Shown: positions 14,287-23,638, numbered from the stretch's first letter. The stretch is DNA of 28,603 nucleotides from an uncultured Verrucomicrobiota bacterium (GCA_903825695.1 CAIKBP010000137.1:1-28603); one strand, 5' to 3'. The notes: generated by a model not told the origin, from the sequence alone. Numbers and translations are program-made.

Positions 14287-16554
14287 TCACACCTTTATCG
14301 CTGCAGCCTTTTTCGCGCTGTTCCCTTCACTGCGGTGATACCAGAGCACACAGGGGCTGGCGATGTAGATCGACGAATACGTGCCGGTCAGCACGCCGAC
14401 GACAAAGCAAAACGCGAAATCATTAAGCACACGTCCGCCAAACCCATAGAGCGATACCGCGCAGAGGAAAACCGTGCCTGCGGTCAAAATCGTGCGCGAT
14501 AGCGTTTCGTTGACGCTGCGATTGATCAGGTCGAAATAACTGAGCTTGCCGCCGGTCAGCTTTTTATTTTCCCGAACCCGGTCAAATACGACGATCGTGT
14601 CATTGATAGAATAACCTATCAGCGTCAGCACCGCGGCAACGACCGGCATCGAGAAACTGCGTCCCGACAAACAGAACAGTCCGACGGTCATAAGCACATC
14701 GTGGATCAGTGAGATCAAAGCGCCCAATCCGTAGGAGAATTCACCGAACCGGAAGGCTATATACACCATGATCGCCAGCAGCGACACAGCCACTGCCCAC
14801 AACGCTTGTTTCAGCAGTTCCTGGCCGACAACCGCCCCAACGCGTTCTGTACCGAGCACTTTGAATTTCGCTTCCGGAAACTTCTCCTGCAAGTGTTTGA
14901 CAACCTCATCCGTCTTGCCTTCGGGGAGTTTTAGAGCCAGCACTTCAGGGCCGCCACCCAATGAGCGTTCATACTGAATGTATGCCTCTTTGACATCCTG
15001 TTTTTCCTCTTCAAGGCTGCGCCGAATATCGTCCACACTCACGCGCTGAACAAACCCCATCGTCGCGGTATCGCCACCCTTGAAATCAATGCCGTACACC
15101 GCGCCGCGCCCGACGTTCAAGCCACCGCGTTGCACGAACGACGCCATGCCTGCGATGATGATTAGCCACGAGACCGCAAACGCAACTTTCCATACGCCCA
15201 GGAAGTTAATGTGCGGCAGTCGGCGGAAGACGTGGAGCATGTTGAATGACTTCAGCCAACCTTTCGAAACCATCCAATCGAACACTGCTCGCGTGCCGAA
15301 CACACCGGAGAACAGATTGGCAATCAGGCCAATGGCCAGCGTCACACCGAACCCCTGAACCGGGCCGCTGCCAAGGAAGATTAGGATAAACGCGGTGAGA
15401 ATCGCAGTGAAGTGTGCGTCGAAAATGACCCTGAAGGCGCGTGTGTATGCCGCGGCAATTGCGCCGCGCAATGGTTTGTTCGCCGCCAGTTCCTCGCGCA
15501 CCCGCTCATAGATCAGCACGTTGGTGTCCACCGCCATGCCGATGCTGAGCACGATGCCCGCGATGCCCGGCAGCGTCAGCGTGAACTTGAACAAGGCCAG
15601 CACGCCAACGGTGATCAGGATGTTCATCACCAGCGCCACATTGGCCACTATGCCGGCCATCAAATAGTACGCCGCCATGAACACAATCACTGCAATCGCG
15701 CCAATGAGCGCCGCCTTGACGCCGCTGTGGATCGAGTCCTTGCCGAGAGACGGATCCACGCCGCGTTCCTCGACGATCTTCACTGGCGCTTGCAGCGGGT
15801 TCTCCAATACGTTGGCCAGCTCTTGAGCCTGCTGCAGCGTGAAATCGCCGGTGATCTGGCAATTTCCACCAGTGATCGGCTCGTTGATCACTGGAGCGGA
15901 ATACAGTTCGTTGTCCAAAACAATCGCCAGTTGGTGTCCCACGTTCGCAGTGGTGATACGCCCAAAAATCGCCGCGCCGCTCGGGCTAAAGCTCAGGGCC
16001 ACGTTCGGTCGTCCGATGTTGTCGAACTGCACGTAAGCGCGTTGTACATACGAACCGTCGAGTTCCGCCCGTTTTTTTACGTAGTAGACGCGAATTACCT
16101 CGCGCCCTTCCCGGTCGAGCTCTTTCCGCGTCAGTTTTTCGCACCCGACCGGTGGTTGAAATGACGGGTCGGTTTGCTCCTCGGCCAGCAGCCGCTGATT
16201 GTCGGGATGCACCATACGAAACTCCAGATACGCCGTGCGTTCGATCGTGCTCCGTGCAATCTGACGCTTGGATTCTTCCAGCCCGGGTAACTGCACCAGA
16301 ATGCGGTCTTCGCCGACCGGCTGGATGACCGGTTCGGCCACGCCGAACCGATCCACTCGCTTGCGGATCACGTCGATGGCCTGTCGCGTCGCGCTGGCGT
16401 GATCCAACGTTTTGACTTTGGACAGATCGAGTTTCAACAAATAGGACGTGCCGCCCTTCAGATCGAGGCCAAGATTAATGCCGTACTTGGCGTATGCGCC
16501 AATGGCGAGAACGCACACGGCTGCGATAATGGTGAATCTCCAGGTAAGTTTCAT
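14287..16554 (-). CDS. secDF: SecDF, fused protein-export subunits SecD and SecF
   Basis: The 755-residue membrane protein combines SecD and SecF. The SecD half (about 1-430) has a first membrane helix, GLDLKGGTSYLL at 29-40, the periplasmic P1 region and a run of five membrane helices containing GIAGIVLSIGMAVDTNVLIY at 330-349. The SecF half begins near 440 (HVFRRLPHINFLG) and has GIDFKGGDTATM at 488-499 and, later, GYSINDTIVVFDRVREN. In E. coli these are two genes; the fused form occurs in Bacillus, Bacteroidetes and several PVC lineages. SecDF uses the proton gradient to pull exported proteins out of SecYEG. It is 12 bases after yajC, its usual partner in the SecDF-YajC complex. Confidence 0.95.
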   Translation of the reverse strand: MKLTWRFTIIAAVCVLAIGAYAKYGINLGLDLKGGTSYLLKLDLSKVKTLDHASATRQAIDVIRKRVDRFGVAEPVIQPVGEDRILVQLPGLEESKRQIARSTIERTAYLEFRMVHPDNQRLLAEEQTDPSFQPPVGCEKLTRKELDREGREVIRVYYVKKRAELDGSYVQRAYVQFDNIGRPNVALSFSPSGAAIFGRITTANVGHQLAIVLDNELYSAPVINEPITGGNCQITGDFTLQQAQELANVLENPLQAPVKIVEERGVDPSLGKDSIHSGVKAALIGAIAVIVFMAAYYLMAGIVANVALVMNILITVGVLALFKFTLTLPGIAGIVLSIGMAVDTNVLIYERVREELAANKPLRGAIAAAYTRAFRVIFDAHFTAILTAFILIFLGSGPVQGFGVTLAIGLIANLFSGVFGTRAVFDWMVSKGWLKSFNMLHVFRRLPHINFLGVWKVAFAVSWLIIIAGMASFVQRGGLNVGRGAVYGIDFKGGDTATMGFVQRVSVDDIRRSLEEEKQDVKEAYIQYERSLGGGPEVLALKLPEGKTDEVVKHLQEKFPEAKFKVLGTERVGAVVGQELLKQALWAVAVSLLAIMVYIAFRFGEFSYGLGALISLIHDVLMTVGLFCLSGRSFSMPVVAAVLTLIGYSINDTIVVFDRVRENKKLTGGKLSYFDLINRSVNETLSRTILTAGTVFLCAVSLYGFGGRVLNDFAFCFVVGVLTGTYSSIYIASPCVLWYHRSEGNSAKKAAAIKV

Positions 16555-16566
16555 GGCAGTGAAAAC

Positions 16567-16938
16567 CTATTTCTGTTTTAGTTCTGCATTCGACGTGTCG
16601 CCGTCCATAGACTTCTCAACCACAGTACTAACAGCGCTCTTGAGAACTTCCACCTTCACGTTGTCAGCAATCTTCACCATCAGCGATTTGTCTTTGACGT
16701 TGGTGACAATGCCGAAAATGCCGCTCGATAGCACGACTTTGTCGCCGGACTTTAGGTTCTTCAGCAGGTTCGCCTGCTCTTTGCGTTGCTTCGACTGCGG
16801 GCGAATCAAAAGGAAATAGAACATAACACCGAGGATCGCGAACATGCCGAACATATTCAGCATCTGCCCCGTCGGGTTCGGTTCCGTGCCCGGCTGCTGC
16901 GGCGTCATCATCGCTATCGTCTCAATCAGTGTCGTCAT
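16567..16938 (-). CDS. yajC: YajC, preprotein translocase accessory subunit
   Basis: The 123-residue protein has one membrane helix (about residues 28-45, MLNMFGMFAILGVMFYFLLI) directly followed by RPQSKQRKE and a small cytoplasmic domain with LKSGDKVVLSSGIFGIVTNV. That is the complete YajC pattern. A longer reading from 17004 exists but would overlap tgt by 83 bases; the ATG at 16938 overlaps the tgt end by 17 bases and is preceded by GGAG 12 bases upstream, so it is preferred. The Asp/Glu-rich tail (MDGDTSNAELKQK) is variable. YajC works with SecDF, encoded next, and the order tgt-yajC-secD-secF is the same as in E. coli. Confidence 0.93.
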   Translation of the reverse strand: MTTLIETIAMMTPQQPGTEPNPTGQMLNMFGMFAILGVMFYFLLIRPQSKQRKEQANLLKNLKSGDKVVLSSGIFGIVTNVKDKSLMVKIADNVKVEVLKSAVSTVVEKSMDGDTSNAELKQK

Positions 16939-18109
16939 TTTCCATTTTCTCCGTGTAACGCGCGACAAACTCGCGCTTAAATTCCTTGAACGTCCCTGCG
17001 GCAATTGCCGCCCGCACCCGCCGCATCAGCTCCAGGTACACGTGCAGGTTATGCCACGTCAGCAATCGGTGGCCAAGAATCTCGTTGCACCAGAACAAGT
17101 GCCGCGCGTACGCCCGCGTGAAGTTCTGACAGGCGTAACACGTGCAACCCTGTTCCAATGGGCCGAAGTCCGCACGATTTTCGGCATTCTTGATGGCGTA
17201 CGCGCCGCGCATCGTGTAAACGCGCCCCATGCGTGCGCTGCGCGTCGGCAGCACACAGTCAAACATGTCTACGCCCCGCGCGATCATCTCCAGCATCTGC
17301 GGTGTCATGCCAACGCCCATTACATAGCGCGGACGGTCCGCCGGCAAATGCGGTACAGTGGCGTCCACCTGCTTCAACATCTCCGGTTCCGGTTCGCCGA
17401 CGCTAACACCGCCGATGGCATAGCCATCGAAATCCATCGCCACCAGCTCGCGGGCGCAACGTTCGCGCAACTCCGCATATACGCCGCCCTGCACGATTCC
17501 AAAGAGCAATTGACGCAGTGGAACGGACGTCTTGCCTGTCTTCCCGTCTTCATTTGCAGCAAGCTGGCAAGACGTGCGCACCAATTCTCGGCAACGGGCT
17601 GCCCACTGTATGGTGAGTTCCATACTTCTGCAAGCGGATTCACGGTCGCACGGCCACGGGGCACACTCGTCGAATGCCATGGCTATGTCGCTACCGAATG
17701 CTTCTTGTGCCGCCATCGCCTCGCGCGGACCCAGAAACAGCGTCGCGCCGTCCACATGCGATTGAAACTCAACACCATCAGGCGTGATCCGGCGCAGTTT
17801 CGCAAGCGAGAAGACTTGGAAACCGCCGCTGTCGGTCAAAATTGGTCCATTCCAACCCATGAACCGGTGCAGACCGCCCGCCTTCTGGATCACGTCCAGA
17901 CCAGGCCGAACCACAAGGTGGTACGTGTTGCCGAGGATGACCTGTGCGCCTAGCTCACGGAGCTCCGATGGCGTCATCGCTTTAACCGTTGCCTGCGTCC
18001 CGACAGGCATAAAAGCCGGCGTTTCCACCACGCCATGCGCCGTTGTCAAACGGCCGACGCGAGCGGCAGTTTTCGAATCGGTATGCAGCAGTGTGAAGTG
18101 CGACGCCAT
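16922..18109 (-). CDS. tgt: Tgt, queuine/preQ1 tRNA-ribosyltransferase
   Basis: The 395-residue enzyme exchanges guanine 34 for preQ1 in tRNAs with GUN anticodons during queuosine synthesis. Visible features (numbered from the chosen start) are HGVVETPAFMPVGTQATVKA near 26-45, Asp93 in DSGGFQVFSL, FGIVQGGVY, GGVSVGEP, the nucleophile Asp284 in GVDMFDCVLPTR, and zinc ligands Cys322, Cys324, Cys327 and His353, whose spacing equals that of the E. coli enzyme. A short insertion rich in Lys/Gly/Thr (EDGKTGKTS) precedes the GIVQGG motif. An upstream in-frame ATG at 18142 would add 11 unconserved residues (MQPTPERGLNS), so ATG 18109 (MASHFTLL) is preferred; neither has a strong ribosome site. Confidence 0.94.
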   Translation of the reverse strand: MASHFTLLHTDSKTAARVGRLTTAHGVVETPAFMPVGTQATVKAMTPSELRELGAQVILGNTYHLVVRPGLDVIQKAGGLHRFMGWNGPILTDSGGFQVFSLAKLRRITPDGVEFQSHVDGATLFLGPREAMAAQEAFGSDIAMAFDECAPWPCDRESACRSMELTIQWAARCRELVRTSCQLAANEDGKTGKTSVPLRQLLFGIVQGGVYAELRERCARELVAMDFDGYAIGGVSVGEPEPEMLKQVDATVPHLPADRPRYVMGVGMTPQMLEMIARGVDMFDCVLPTRSARMGRVYTMRGAYAIKNAENRADFGPLEQGCTCYACQNFTRAYARHLFWCNEILGHRLLTWHNLHVYLELMRRVRAAIAAGTFKEFKREFVARYTEKMENDDTD

Positions 18110-18172
18110 GGAATTTAGTCCGCGCTCAGGTGTGGGTTGCATGGCTGGCGGTGGGGTTCCGGAATCAAGGCG

Positions 18173-19747
18173 TCAACACTTCGCGGGTAAACCCAGGACT
18201 TGCTTAACTCGCTGAATCAACGCATCACCAGTAAAAGGCTTCTGTATGAATCCGTCCACCTCCAACGCCCGAAGTTTGTCGGCCGCTTCAGTGCCGGTAT
18301 AACCCGTGACGACAAGTATCTTGACCGGTTTGCCTACCCTGCGCACACCAGCGACCATTGCGTCCCCGCTCATGACGGGCATTACAATGTCCGTAATGAT
18401 CATGTCAATATCGTCGGCGAACTCACAATATGTGTGCAGGCCCTGCTCTCCGTCCTTAGCCGCAAGTACTCGGAAACCTTCAGATTCGAGCACGTGCGAC
18501 TGGAACTCGCGCGGGATGTCCTCGTCTTCCACCAAGAGGATAGTCGTCGTGCCGGAAGGAGGGGTGCCGGCATTGGCAACGACCGGAGCTTCGGTTTGTG
18601 CAGCTGGCAGCGCCATGCACACGGTTGTGCCCTGGCCGGGGCCGCTGGAGATCTGGATCGCCCCGCCGTGCATCTCCACGATACCACAGGCGGCGGTCAG
18701 CCCAAGCCCGCTATGGGCACCGGACTTGGTGGTGAAAAACGGGTCAAAGGCACGAGCGCGCGTGGACGGATCCATACCGTGGCCGGTGTCCCGGACCGTC
18801 AATACCGCATAAAGTCCAGCCGGCAGCGTGAACTGCAATTCGGGTGATGGAGACCGTAGTTGGCAGAGTTCGATGATGACCTCGCCGCCATCCGGCATTG
18901 CCTCGCTTGCGTTGAGGAGAACATTGACCAGTGCCTGATGCAGCTGATCTGCATCGCCACGCACCCGATCGGGACAATCTTTGGTCCGGTCCACGAACCG
19001 CACCCCGCTCGGCACCGAGCCTGCCACGAGTTTGACAGCTGCCGCAACAATTCCGCGCAGCTCCACATCCTGTGGGTTGACGACGGTGGTATGGCTGAAG
19101 GCCCTCAGTTGCTGCGTCAATTCGGTGGCTTCGGTGGCTGCTTTTTTGATCTGCTCCGCGTACGAGCGCGTCTGACTGTTCGGTGGCAATCTGCTCAGCA
19201 ACAACTCCGTATAACCGACAACCCCGGTAAGCAGGTTGTTAAACTCGTGGGCGATACCGCTCGCCAAGGCGCTCACCGAAGCCATTCTCTGCATCATCAC
19301 ATACCGTTGTTCCCATTCCTTCTCATCGGTGTTGTCCAGTGAGATACCGACTAATCCGACCACTTTTCCATCGTCGCCAAGGACCGGCATCTTTGTTGAA
19401 ATCAGCCACCGCCATCGTCCATCCACCCGACGAATATGCTCTTCTTTGTCAACCAATGCCTTGCCCGACGCCATGACCTGTTGCTCCTCGGCAAAAGCTG
19501 CCTCGGCGTGCTCACGGGCGAGAAAATCGAAATCTGTCCTGCCGATTGCGTCTTCCGGTCGGGCCAAGCCAAGCAACTTTGCTTGAGATGGGTTGACTCT
19601 TGTATACCGCGACTGAATGTCCTTGAAATAAATTGCGTCGGGAATGTTGTTAATGAGCATTTCCAACAAACCCCGCTCGTGGTGTAGTGCTCGCTTCGTC
19701 AGGTCCTGTCCGTCACCGTGCTGCATCTGGCTATTCTGACTGTCCAT
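18173..19747 (-). CDS. Soluble hybrid sensor histidine kinase with one PAS domain and a receiver
   Basis: The 524-residue protein has no membrane segment. A PAS domain (about 27-143, starting NNIPDAIYFKD) leads to a kinase core with phosphoacceptor His167 in AHEFNN, Asn275/Asn279 in the N box, DTGHGM, FDPFFTTK and SGLGL, and then a C-terminal receiver with Asp453 (TDIVMP) and Lys503 (QKPF). The domain set is that of the larger kinase at 6770-9787 reduced to one PAS, and the two PAS sequences share long blocks such as IPDAIYFKD and IG(K/R)TDFDF. It starts 183 bases from ilvB in the divergent direction and ends 63 bases before tgt. ATG 19765 is also open; the ATG at 19747 has AGG in a suitable place. 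Signal and partner are unknown. Confidence 0.93.
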   Translation of the reverse strand: MDSQNSQMQHGDGQDLTKRALHHERGLLEMLINNIPDAIYFKDIQSRYTRVNPSQAKLLGLARPEDAIGRTDFDFLAREHAEAAFAEEQQVMASGKALVDKEEHIRRVDGRWRWLISTKMPVLGDDGKVVGLVGISLDNTDEKEWEQRYVMMQRMASVSALASGIAHEFNNLLTGVVGYTELLLSRLPPNSQTRSYAEQIKKAATEATELTQQLRAFSHTTVVNPQDVELRGIVAAAVKLVAGSVPSGVRFVDRTKDCPDRVRGDADQLHQALVNVLLNASEAMPDGGEVIIELCQLRSPSPELQFTLPAGLYAVLTVRDTGHGMDPSTRARAFDPFFTTKSGAHSGLGLTAACGIVEMHGGAIQISSGPGQGTTVCMALPAAQTEAPVVANAGTPPSGTTTILLVEDEDIPREFQSHVLESEGFRVLAAKDGEQGLHTYCEFADDIDMIITDIVMPVMSGDAMVAGVRRVGKPVKILVVTGYTGTEAADKLRALEVDGFIQKPFTGDALIQRVKQVLGLPAKC

Positions 19748-19854
19748 GGGATTTCGCCTACACATGTTGCATCATGTCACCATACGAATCACGCATATTC
19801 TATCGCTCAAACGGGAAAGAGCGAATAAATCGGCCCATTGGCGCAGGATTTCCG

Positions 19855-19884
19855 TTGATTCTTTTCCAAAGACGCCGCTATAAC
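19855..19884 (+). promoter_or_regulatory. Candidate promoter of ilvB
   Basis: TTGATT (19855-19860), 18-base spacer, TATAAC (19879-19884), 46 bases before the ilvB start codon. No attenuator-like leader peptide rich in Leu/Val/Ile codons is visible in the short leader. Confidence 0.5.
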
Positions 19885-19930
19885 CTCAGGTGTAGCGGAC
19901 GGCAACGCGTTCGTTGACTACACGATTTTT

Positions 19931-21757
19931 ATGAGCAAACATGCGAAAATGACCGCGAAAAGATCTTCCAAACGCGCTATGCCTGCAACTATCGAAACGG
20001 CAGCGGGGGAGCGCCAGTTCATCCGGGGCGCCGACCTCACCATCAAATGCCTGGAGCGGGAAGGCGTGGAAGTGGTGTTCGCATACCCCGGTGGTTCCAC
20101 CTTGGAGCTACACCAGGCATTCACACGCTCGCGCAAGATTCGAGTTGTGCTGCCCCGGCACGAGCAAGGCGGGGCGTTTGCCGCAGTCGGCTACGCGCGC
20201 GCATCGGGCAAGGTCGGCGTCTGCATGGCCACAAGTGGTCCCGGCGCTACCAACCTCATCACAGGCCTCGCGGACGCCTACATGGATTCCATCCCAGTCG
20301 TTGCCATTACGGGACAGGTTATTCGCCCAATGATTGGCAAGAGCGGGTTCCAAGAGACAGACGTGTATGGAATGACGCTGCCGATCATCAAGCACAGCTA
20401 TCTTGTGATGAACGTGGAAGACATCCCACGCGTCATCAAAGAGGCGTTTCACATCGCCTCTACGGGACGTCCAGGTCCAGTGCTTATCGATATCCCCAAG
20501 GACGTCCAGCAGGGTAGTTGTGTGCCTGTGTTCCCGGACAAGGTCATGTTGCGCGGTTACAGTCCTGAGAAGAAGATTAGCGAACCAGCCGTCCGGCAAA
20601 TCTCCGCGCTCATCGAGAAGAGCAAGCGGCCGGTCATTTACTGCGGCGGCGGGATCATCTCGGCCAATGCCAGCGATGAACTGTGCGAGTTTGCCATCAA
20701 GACCGGTATCCCTGTCACCACCACGTTGATGGGTATCGGCGCTTTCCCGCAGGATCATCCGCTTTCCCTGCATTGGCTGGGCATGCACGGCACGGTGTAC
20801 GCCAACAAGGCGGTGGACCAATGTGACCTGTTGTTGGCACTGGGTGTGCGGTTCGACGACCGCGTGACCGGCAACGCCAGTGAGTTTGCCAAAAATGCGA
20901 CCATCGTCCATATCGACATCGATCCGAGCGAGATCAACAAGAACAAGCCTGTCCACGTTCCTGTCGTCAGCGATATCAAGTATGCATTGCACCGGCTCAA
21001 CAAGATTGTCAAAGCTAGGAAACTGGGCGCGTGGCACAAACAAATCGCCAAGTGGAAAAAGCAACACCCGCTGCGCTACAAGGTTACAAACGAGGTTCTC
21101 CGCTCTCAGTACGTCCGCGATTTTCTGGGTGGCAACGTCAACGAGATCATCATGCCACAGTTCGTCATCGAGGAACTCGACCGCCTGACGCGGCATGATG
21201 CTGTTGTTGCCACAGGCGTCGGACAACACCAGATGTGGACGGCGCAGTATTACCTGTTCAAGAAACCGCGGATGCTGCTCACCTCGGGCGGTTTGGGCGC
21301 GATGGGCCACGGCCTGCCAGCCGCCATCGGCGCCAAACTCGCGCGTCCAGATAAACAGGTGATCGACATCGATGGCGACGGCTCGTTTCTTATGAACATC
21401 CAGGAACTGGCAACGGCTCATATCGAGCGCATCCCTGTCAAGGCCGTCATCCTCAATAACCAGCACCTAGGCATGGTCGTGCAGTGGGAAGACCGGTTCT
21501 ACAAGGGCGTGCGTGGCAACACATACCTCGGTGATCCGCGTCATCCACATCAGCTTTACCCGGACTTTGTGGCCATCGCCAAAGGTTTCAACGTGCCCGC
21601 CGAACGCGTCGTTCGCAAGAGCGAGGTACGACCTGCACTGGAACGGATGCTGGCGTCGAAGGAACCGTACGTTCTCGACATCATCACGCCGTACACCGAG
21701 CATGTCCTGCCGATGATCCCGTCCGGCAAAACGGTCCATGAGATAATCGTTGAGTAG
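19931..21757 (+). CDS. ilvB: Acetolactate synthase, large (catalytic) subunit
   Basis: The 608-residue thiamine-diphosphate enzyme condenses two pyruvates (or pyruvate and 2-oxobutyrate) in valine, leucine and isoleucine synthesis. It shows FAYPGGSTLELHQA, catalytic Glu78 in RHEQGGAFAAVGYARA (76-91), SGPGATNLITGLADAYMDS (102-120), the FAD-binding middle domain with LALGVRFDDRVTG, and the cofactor motif from GDGSF (482-486) to NNQHLGMVVQWEDRFY (509-524). These residues are specific for acetolactate synthase among relatives. It has a basic N-terminal extension of about 28 residues before the conserved start and an extra stretch near 385-405 (VTNEVLRSQYVRDFLGGNVN), making it longer than usual. 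The regulatory subunit gene ilvN, commonly next to ilvB, is absent here; a membrane glycosyltransferase follows instead. Confidence 0.95.
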   Translation: MSKHAKMTAKRSSKRAMPATIETAAGERQFIRGADLTIKCLEREGVEVVFAYPGGSTLELHQAFTRSRKIRVVLPRHEQGGAFAAVGYARASGKVGVCMATSGPGATNLITGLADAYMDSIPVVAITGQVIRPMIGKSGFQETDVYGMTLPIIKHSYLVMNVEDIPRVIKEAFHIASTGRPGPVLIDIPKDVQQGSCVPVFPDKVMLRGYSPEKKISEPAVRQISALIEKSKRPVIYCGGGIISANASDELCEFAIKTGIPVTTTLMGIGAFPQDHPLSLHWLGMHGTVYANKAVDQCDLLLALGVRFDDRVTGNASEFAKNATIVHIDIDPSEINKNKPVHVPVVSDIKYALHRLNKIVKARKLGAWHKQIAKWKKQHPLRYKVTNEVLRSQYVRDFLGGNVNEIIMPQFVIEELDRLTRHDAVVATGVGQHQMWTAQYYLFKKPRMLLTSGGLGAMGHGLPAAIGAKLARPDKQVIDIDGDGSFLMNIQELATAHIERIPVKAVILNNQHLGMVVQWEDRFYKGVRGNTYLGDPRHPHQLYPDFVAIAKGFNVPAERVVRKSEVRPALERMLASKEPYVLDIITPYTEHVLPMIPSGKTVHEIIVE

Positions 21758-21805
21758 GACGAGACGGTCGTATCTCAGCGATAACAAAGGGCTATAGGCG
21801 CAGCA

Positions 21806-23422
21806 ATGTCACGGGGAAGTTTCTGGCTGATCGCAGCAGTCCTCTTTGTCGCCACGTCCGTTACCCATCTCTGGATGATTGGCAGTGCGCCCACGGGTTT
21901 CTTCAATGACGAAAGTTCGATCGGGTACAATGCGTATTGCATTTTTGAAACTGGGAGTGATGAGTATGGAGTGCATCATCCAGTCTTCTTCCGCAGTATC
22001 GAAGACTATAAAGATCCGGTGCTGATCTACTCGGTCGTGCCTCTTATCAAACTGTTCGGTCTTAACAAGGCAGCTGTCCGTCTTACGAGCGCCCTTTACT
22101 TCATCTGTGCGAGCATCGCGTTTGTTTTCCTGTGTTACGAATACTGCCACAACAAGTGGGTTGCGCTCGCGGGCGGTGCACTGTTCGCATTCGCACCTTG
22201 GACCTTCAACTTCAGCCGCACTGTGATTGGCGGCTATACGCCAATGCTTTTGGGGATGATCCTTGGCTGGTGGTCGCTCTTGGTGGCAGTGCGCAGAAAA
22301 TCATGGCTATTGGCCGTGTCGGCCGGCATGGCGTGGGCCCTTGCCGCGTACGCGCACAATATTGGGCGCCCCATGACGGCATTGTTAATTGTTTGTTTTC
22401 TCACCGCGTTCATCTCTGCGCTTATCCCTCTCTGGAGAGTTTTTTTGACTTTTCTCGTCAGCTTTGGCCTCTCGATGGTTCCCATGATAATCAGCATTTG
22501 GAGGAATCCTCATGTGCTGACGGCTCGCTTTCAGAGGATCAGCATCTTCCAGCAGACTCCCTCAGTTCCGCACGCGATCCTAGCAGTTGTGGGGCGATAT
22601 GTAGAATACTTCAGCCCCAAGTTTCTCTTCCTGCACGGTGATCAGATTCTTCGGCATGGAACAGGCACCAGTGGCGTGTTGTTGCTGTTTCTCGCCCCCT
22701 TCGTTGTGGTCGGATTATATTCGGCAGTCCGCCGTTGGTCGTCGAGTGCGCCCCACCGTTTCGTGTTGCTCGGCCTATTGGTATACCCAACGGCAGCCGC
22801 ACTGACGATCGATCACATGCACAGCGGGCGTTCCGTGAATGGAGTGATATTCTGGGTACTTACAGCGGTGTTGGGGATTCACCAGCTTCTTGTTACGCGC
22901 GCAAAGTCGGGGCGGGTCGTTGTCGCGCTTGTTACGTTTTGCGGCGTGGTCGAAACCGCGTGGTTCTGTCGGGATTATTTTGGGTCATATCAAATGCGAG
23001 CGCGACCTTGGTTTGAAACGGAACTGACCGAGGCGATTGAATTCTGTTACCAGAACATTGGCATAAACGAGACTTTTTACATCTCGCCGTCCGCATTTGA
23101 GTTGCAACTCCACAAAGACAACACTCTAGAACTGCTGGTAGACGAGAATTTCCACTACTATCCCGCGGTGCTTTTCTTTGGCCGCATTCCTCCGCGCTTC
23201 TACCAACGGCAAGGGATCCCCAAGGATCGGGTACGGTTGTATGACGGTGTGGCACCGAAACCGGGGCTGCTCTTGCGCAGAAGCATTCTGGTCATGCACG
23301 AAGTGGGCGTAGCCAAGTATTGGCTGGACCGCAACACCGAGTCGGTGCCACTAGGGGCGACGCTAATCAAAGCGCTGCCGTGTTCCAGTCCCGGTCGTTA
23401 CGAAGTGTACAGGATTCCATAG
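21806..23422 (+). CDS. GT-C-type membrane glycosyltransferase (PMT/ArnT-like)
   Basis: The 538-residue protein has a first membrane helix (about 7-27), a short outside loop with Asp35-Glu36 in GFFNDESSIGYNAYCI, and at least eight further hydrophobic segments, followed by a soluble C-terminal part of about 130 residues from near 405. An acidic pair in the first periplasmic loop is the hallmark of GT-C glycosyltransferases (families GT39/GT83 and relatives), which use polyprenyl-phosphate sugars on the outer face of the inner membrane; a second acidic site, SIEDYKDPVLIYS with Asp70, is also typical. The acceptor is unknown; lipid A, O-antigen, cell-wall glycan or protein are all possible. It begins 48 bases after ilvB and may be read through from it. 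It is only distantly related to the two transferases that follow. Confidence 0.78.
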   Translation: MSRGSFWLIAAVLFVATSVTHLWMIGSAPTGFFNDESSIGYNAYCIFETGSDEYGVHHPVFFRSIEDYKDPVLIYSVVPLIKLFGLNKAAVRLTSALYFICASIAFVFLCYEYCHNKWVALAGGALFAFAPWTFNFSRTVIGGYTPMLLGMILGWWSLLVAVRRKSWLLAVSAGMAWALAAYAHNIGRPMTALLIVCFLTAFISALIPLWRVFLTFLVSFGLSMVPMIISIWRNPHVLTARFQRISIFQQTPSVPHAILAVVGRYVEYFSPKFLFLHGDQILRHGTGTSGVLLLFLAPFVVVGLYSAVRRWSSSAPHRFVLLGLLVYPTAAALTIDHMHSGRSVNGVIFWVLTAVLGIHQLLVTRAKSGRVVVALVTFCGVVETAWFCRDYFGSYQMRARPWFETELTEAIEFCYQNIGINETFYISPSAFELQLHKDNTLELLVDENFHYYPAVLFFGRIPPRFYQRQGIPKDRVRLYDGVAPKPGLLLRRSILVMHEVGVAKYWLDRNTESVPLGATLIKALPCSSPGRYEVYRIP

Positions 23423-23638
23423 CCTTGGAATGTTACAGCCGCACCGGTTGTCAATGCGTGTATCGGTGCTTGAAAAGATTCAAGAAGTCTGGTCTATCAG
23501 CAACGCAAAGATAACGACCCATTGTGAACCCAAGTGCGTATGTGGTCATTCGACCGTTCGGAGTGAGTGCATGAACCACACGCAGCAACACCTGTAGGAC
23601 GGTTCTCCGCGGGACAAGGTAAACAACTGCGAAATCGA
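23423..23638. other. Spacer between the first and second glycosyltransferase genes
   Basis: These 216 bases hold no supported gene. An upstream in-frame ATG at 23567 would extend the next protein by 24 polar residues that have no counterpart in its tandem copy, so this is treated as leader. A small palindrome is noted separately at 23469-23484. Confidence 0.6.
23469..23484. repeat. Short palindrome in the leader of the tandem glycosyltransferases
   Basis: CTTGAA and TTCAAG flank a 4-base loop (AAGA). It overlaps TTGAAA (23470-23475), a possible -35 element followed at 17 bases by a poor -10 (TCTATC). It may be an operator or a small hairpin; six base pairs alone are weak evidence. Confidence 0.25.

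Noticed and set aside
14269..14287. Inverted repeat GGGGTA/TACCCC between recJ and secDF
   Set aside because: Only six base pairs and no T-tract in the direction of transcription; recJ is probably co-transcribed with secDF.
15412..16164. A 250-codon plus-strand frame opposite secDF
   Set aside because: His/Arg/Gln-rich composition typical of antisense frames in GC-rich DNA; secDF is certain here.
16844..17953. A 369-codon plus-strand frame opposite tgt
   Set aside because: Antisense to a gene with all catalytic and zinc residues in place; low-complexity Arg/His composition.
20108..21466. A 452-codon open frame on the minus strand opposite ilvB
   Set aside because: It mirrors the codon structure of ilvB, has no recognisable domain and no ribosome site; ilvB is conserved throughout.
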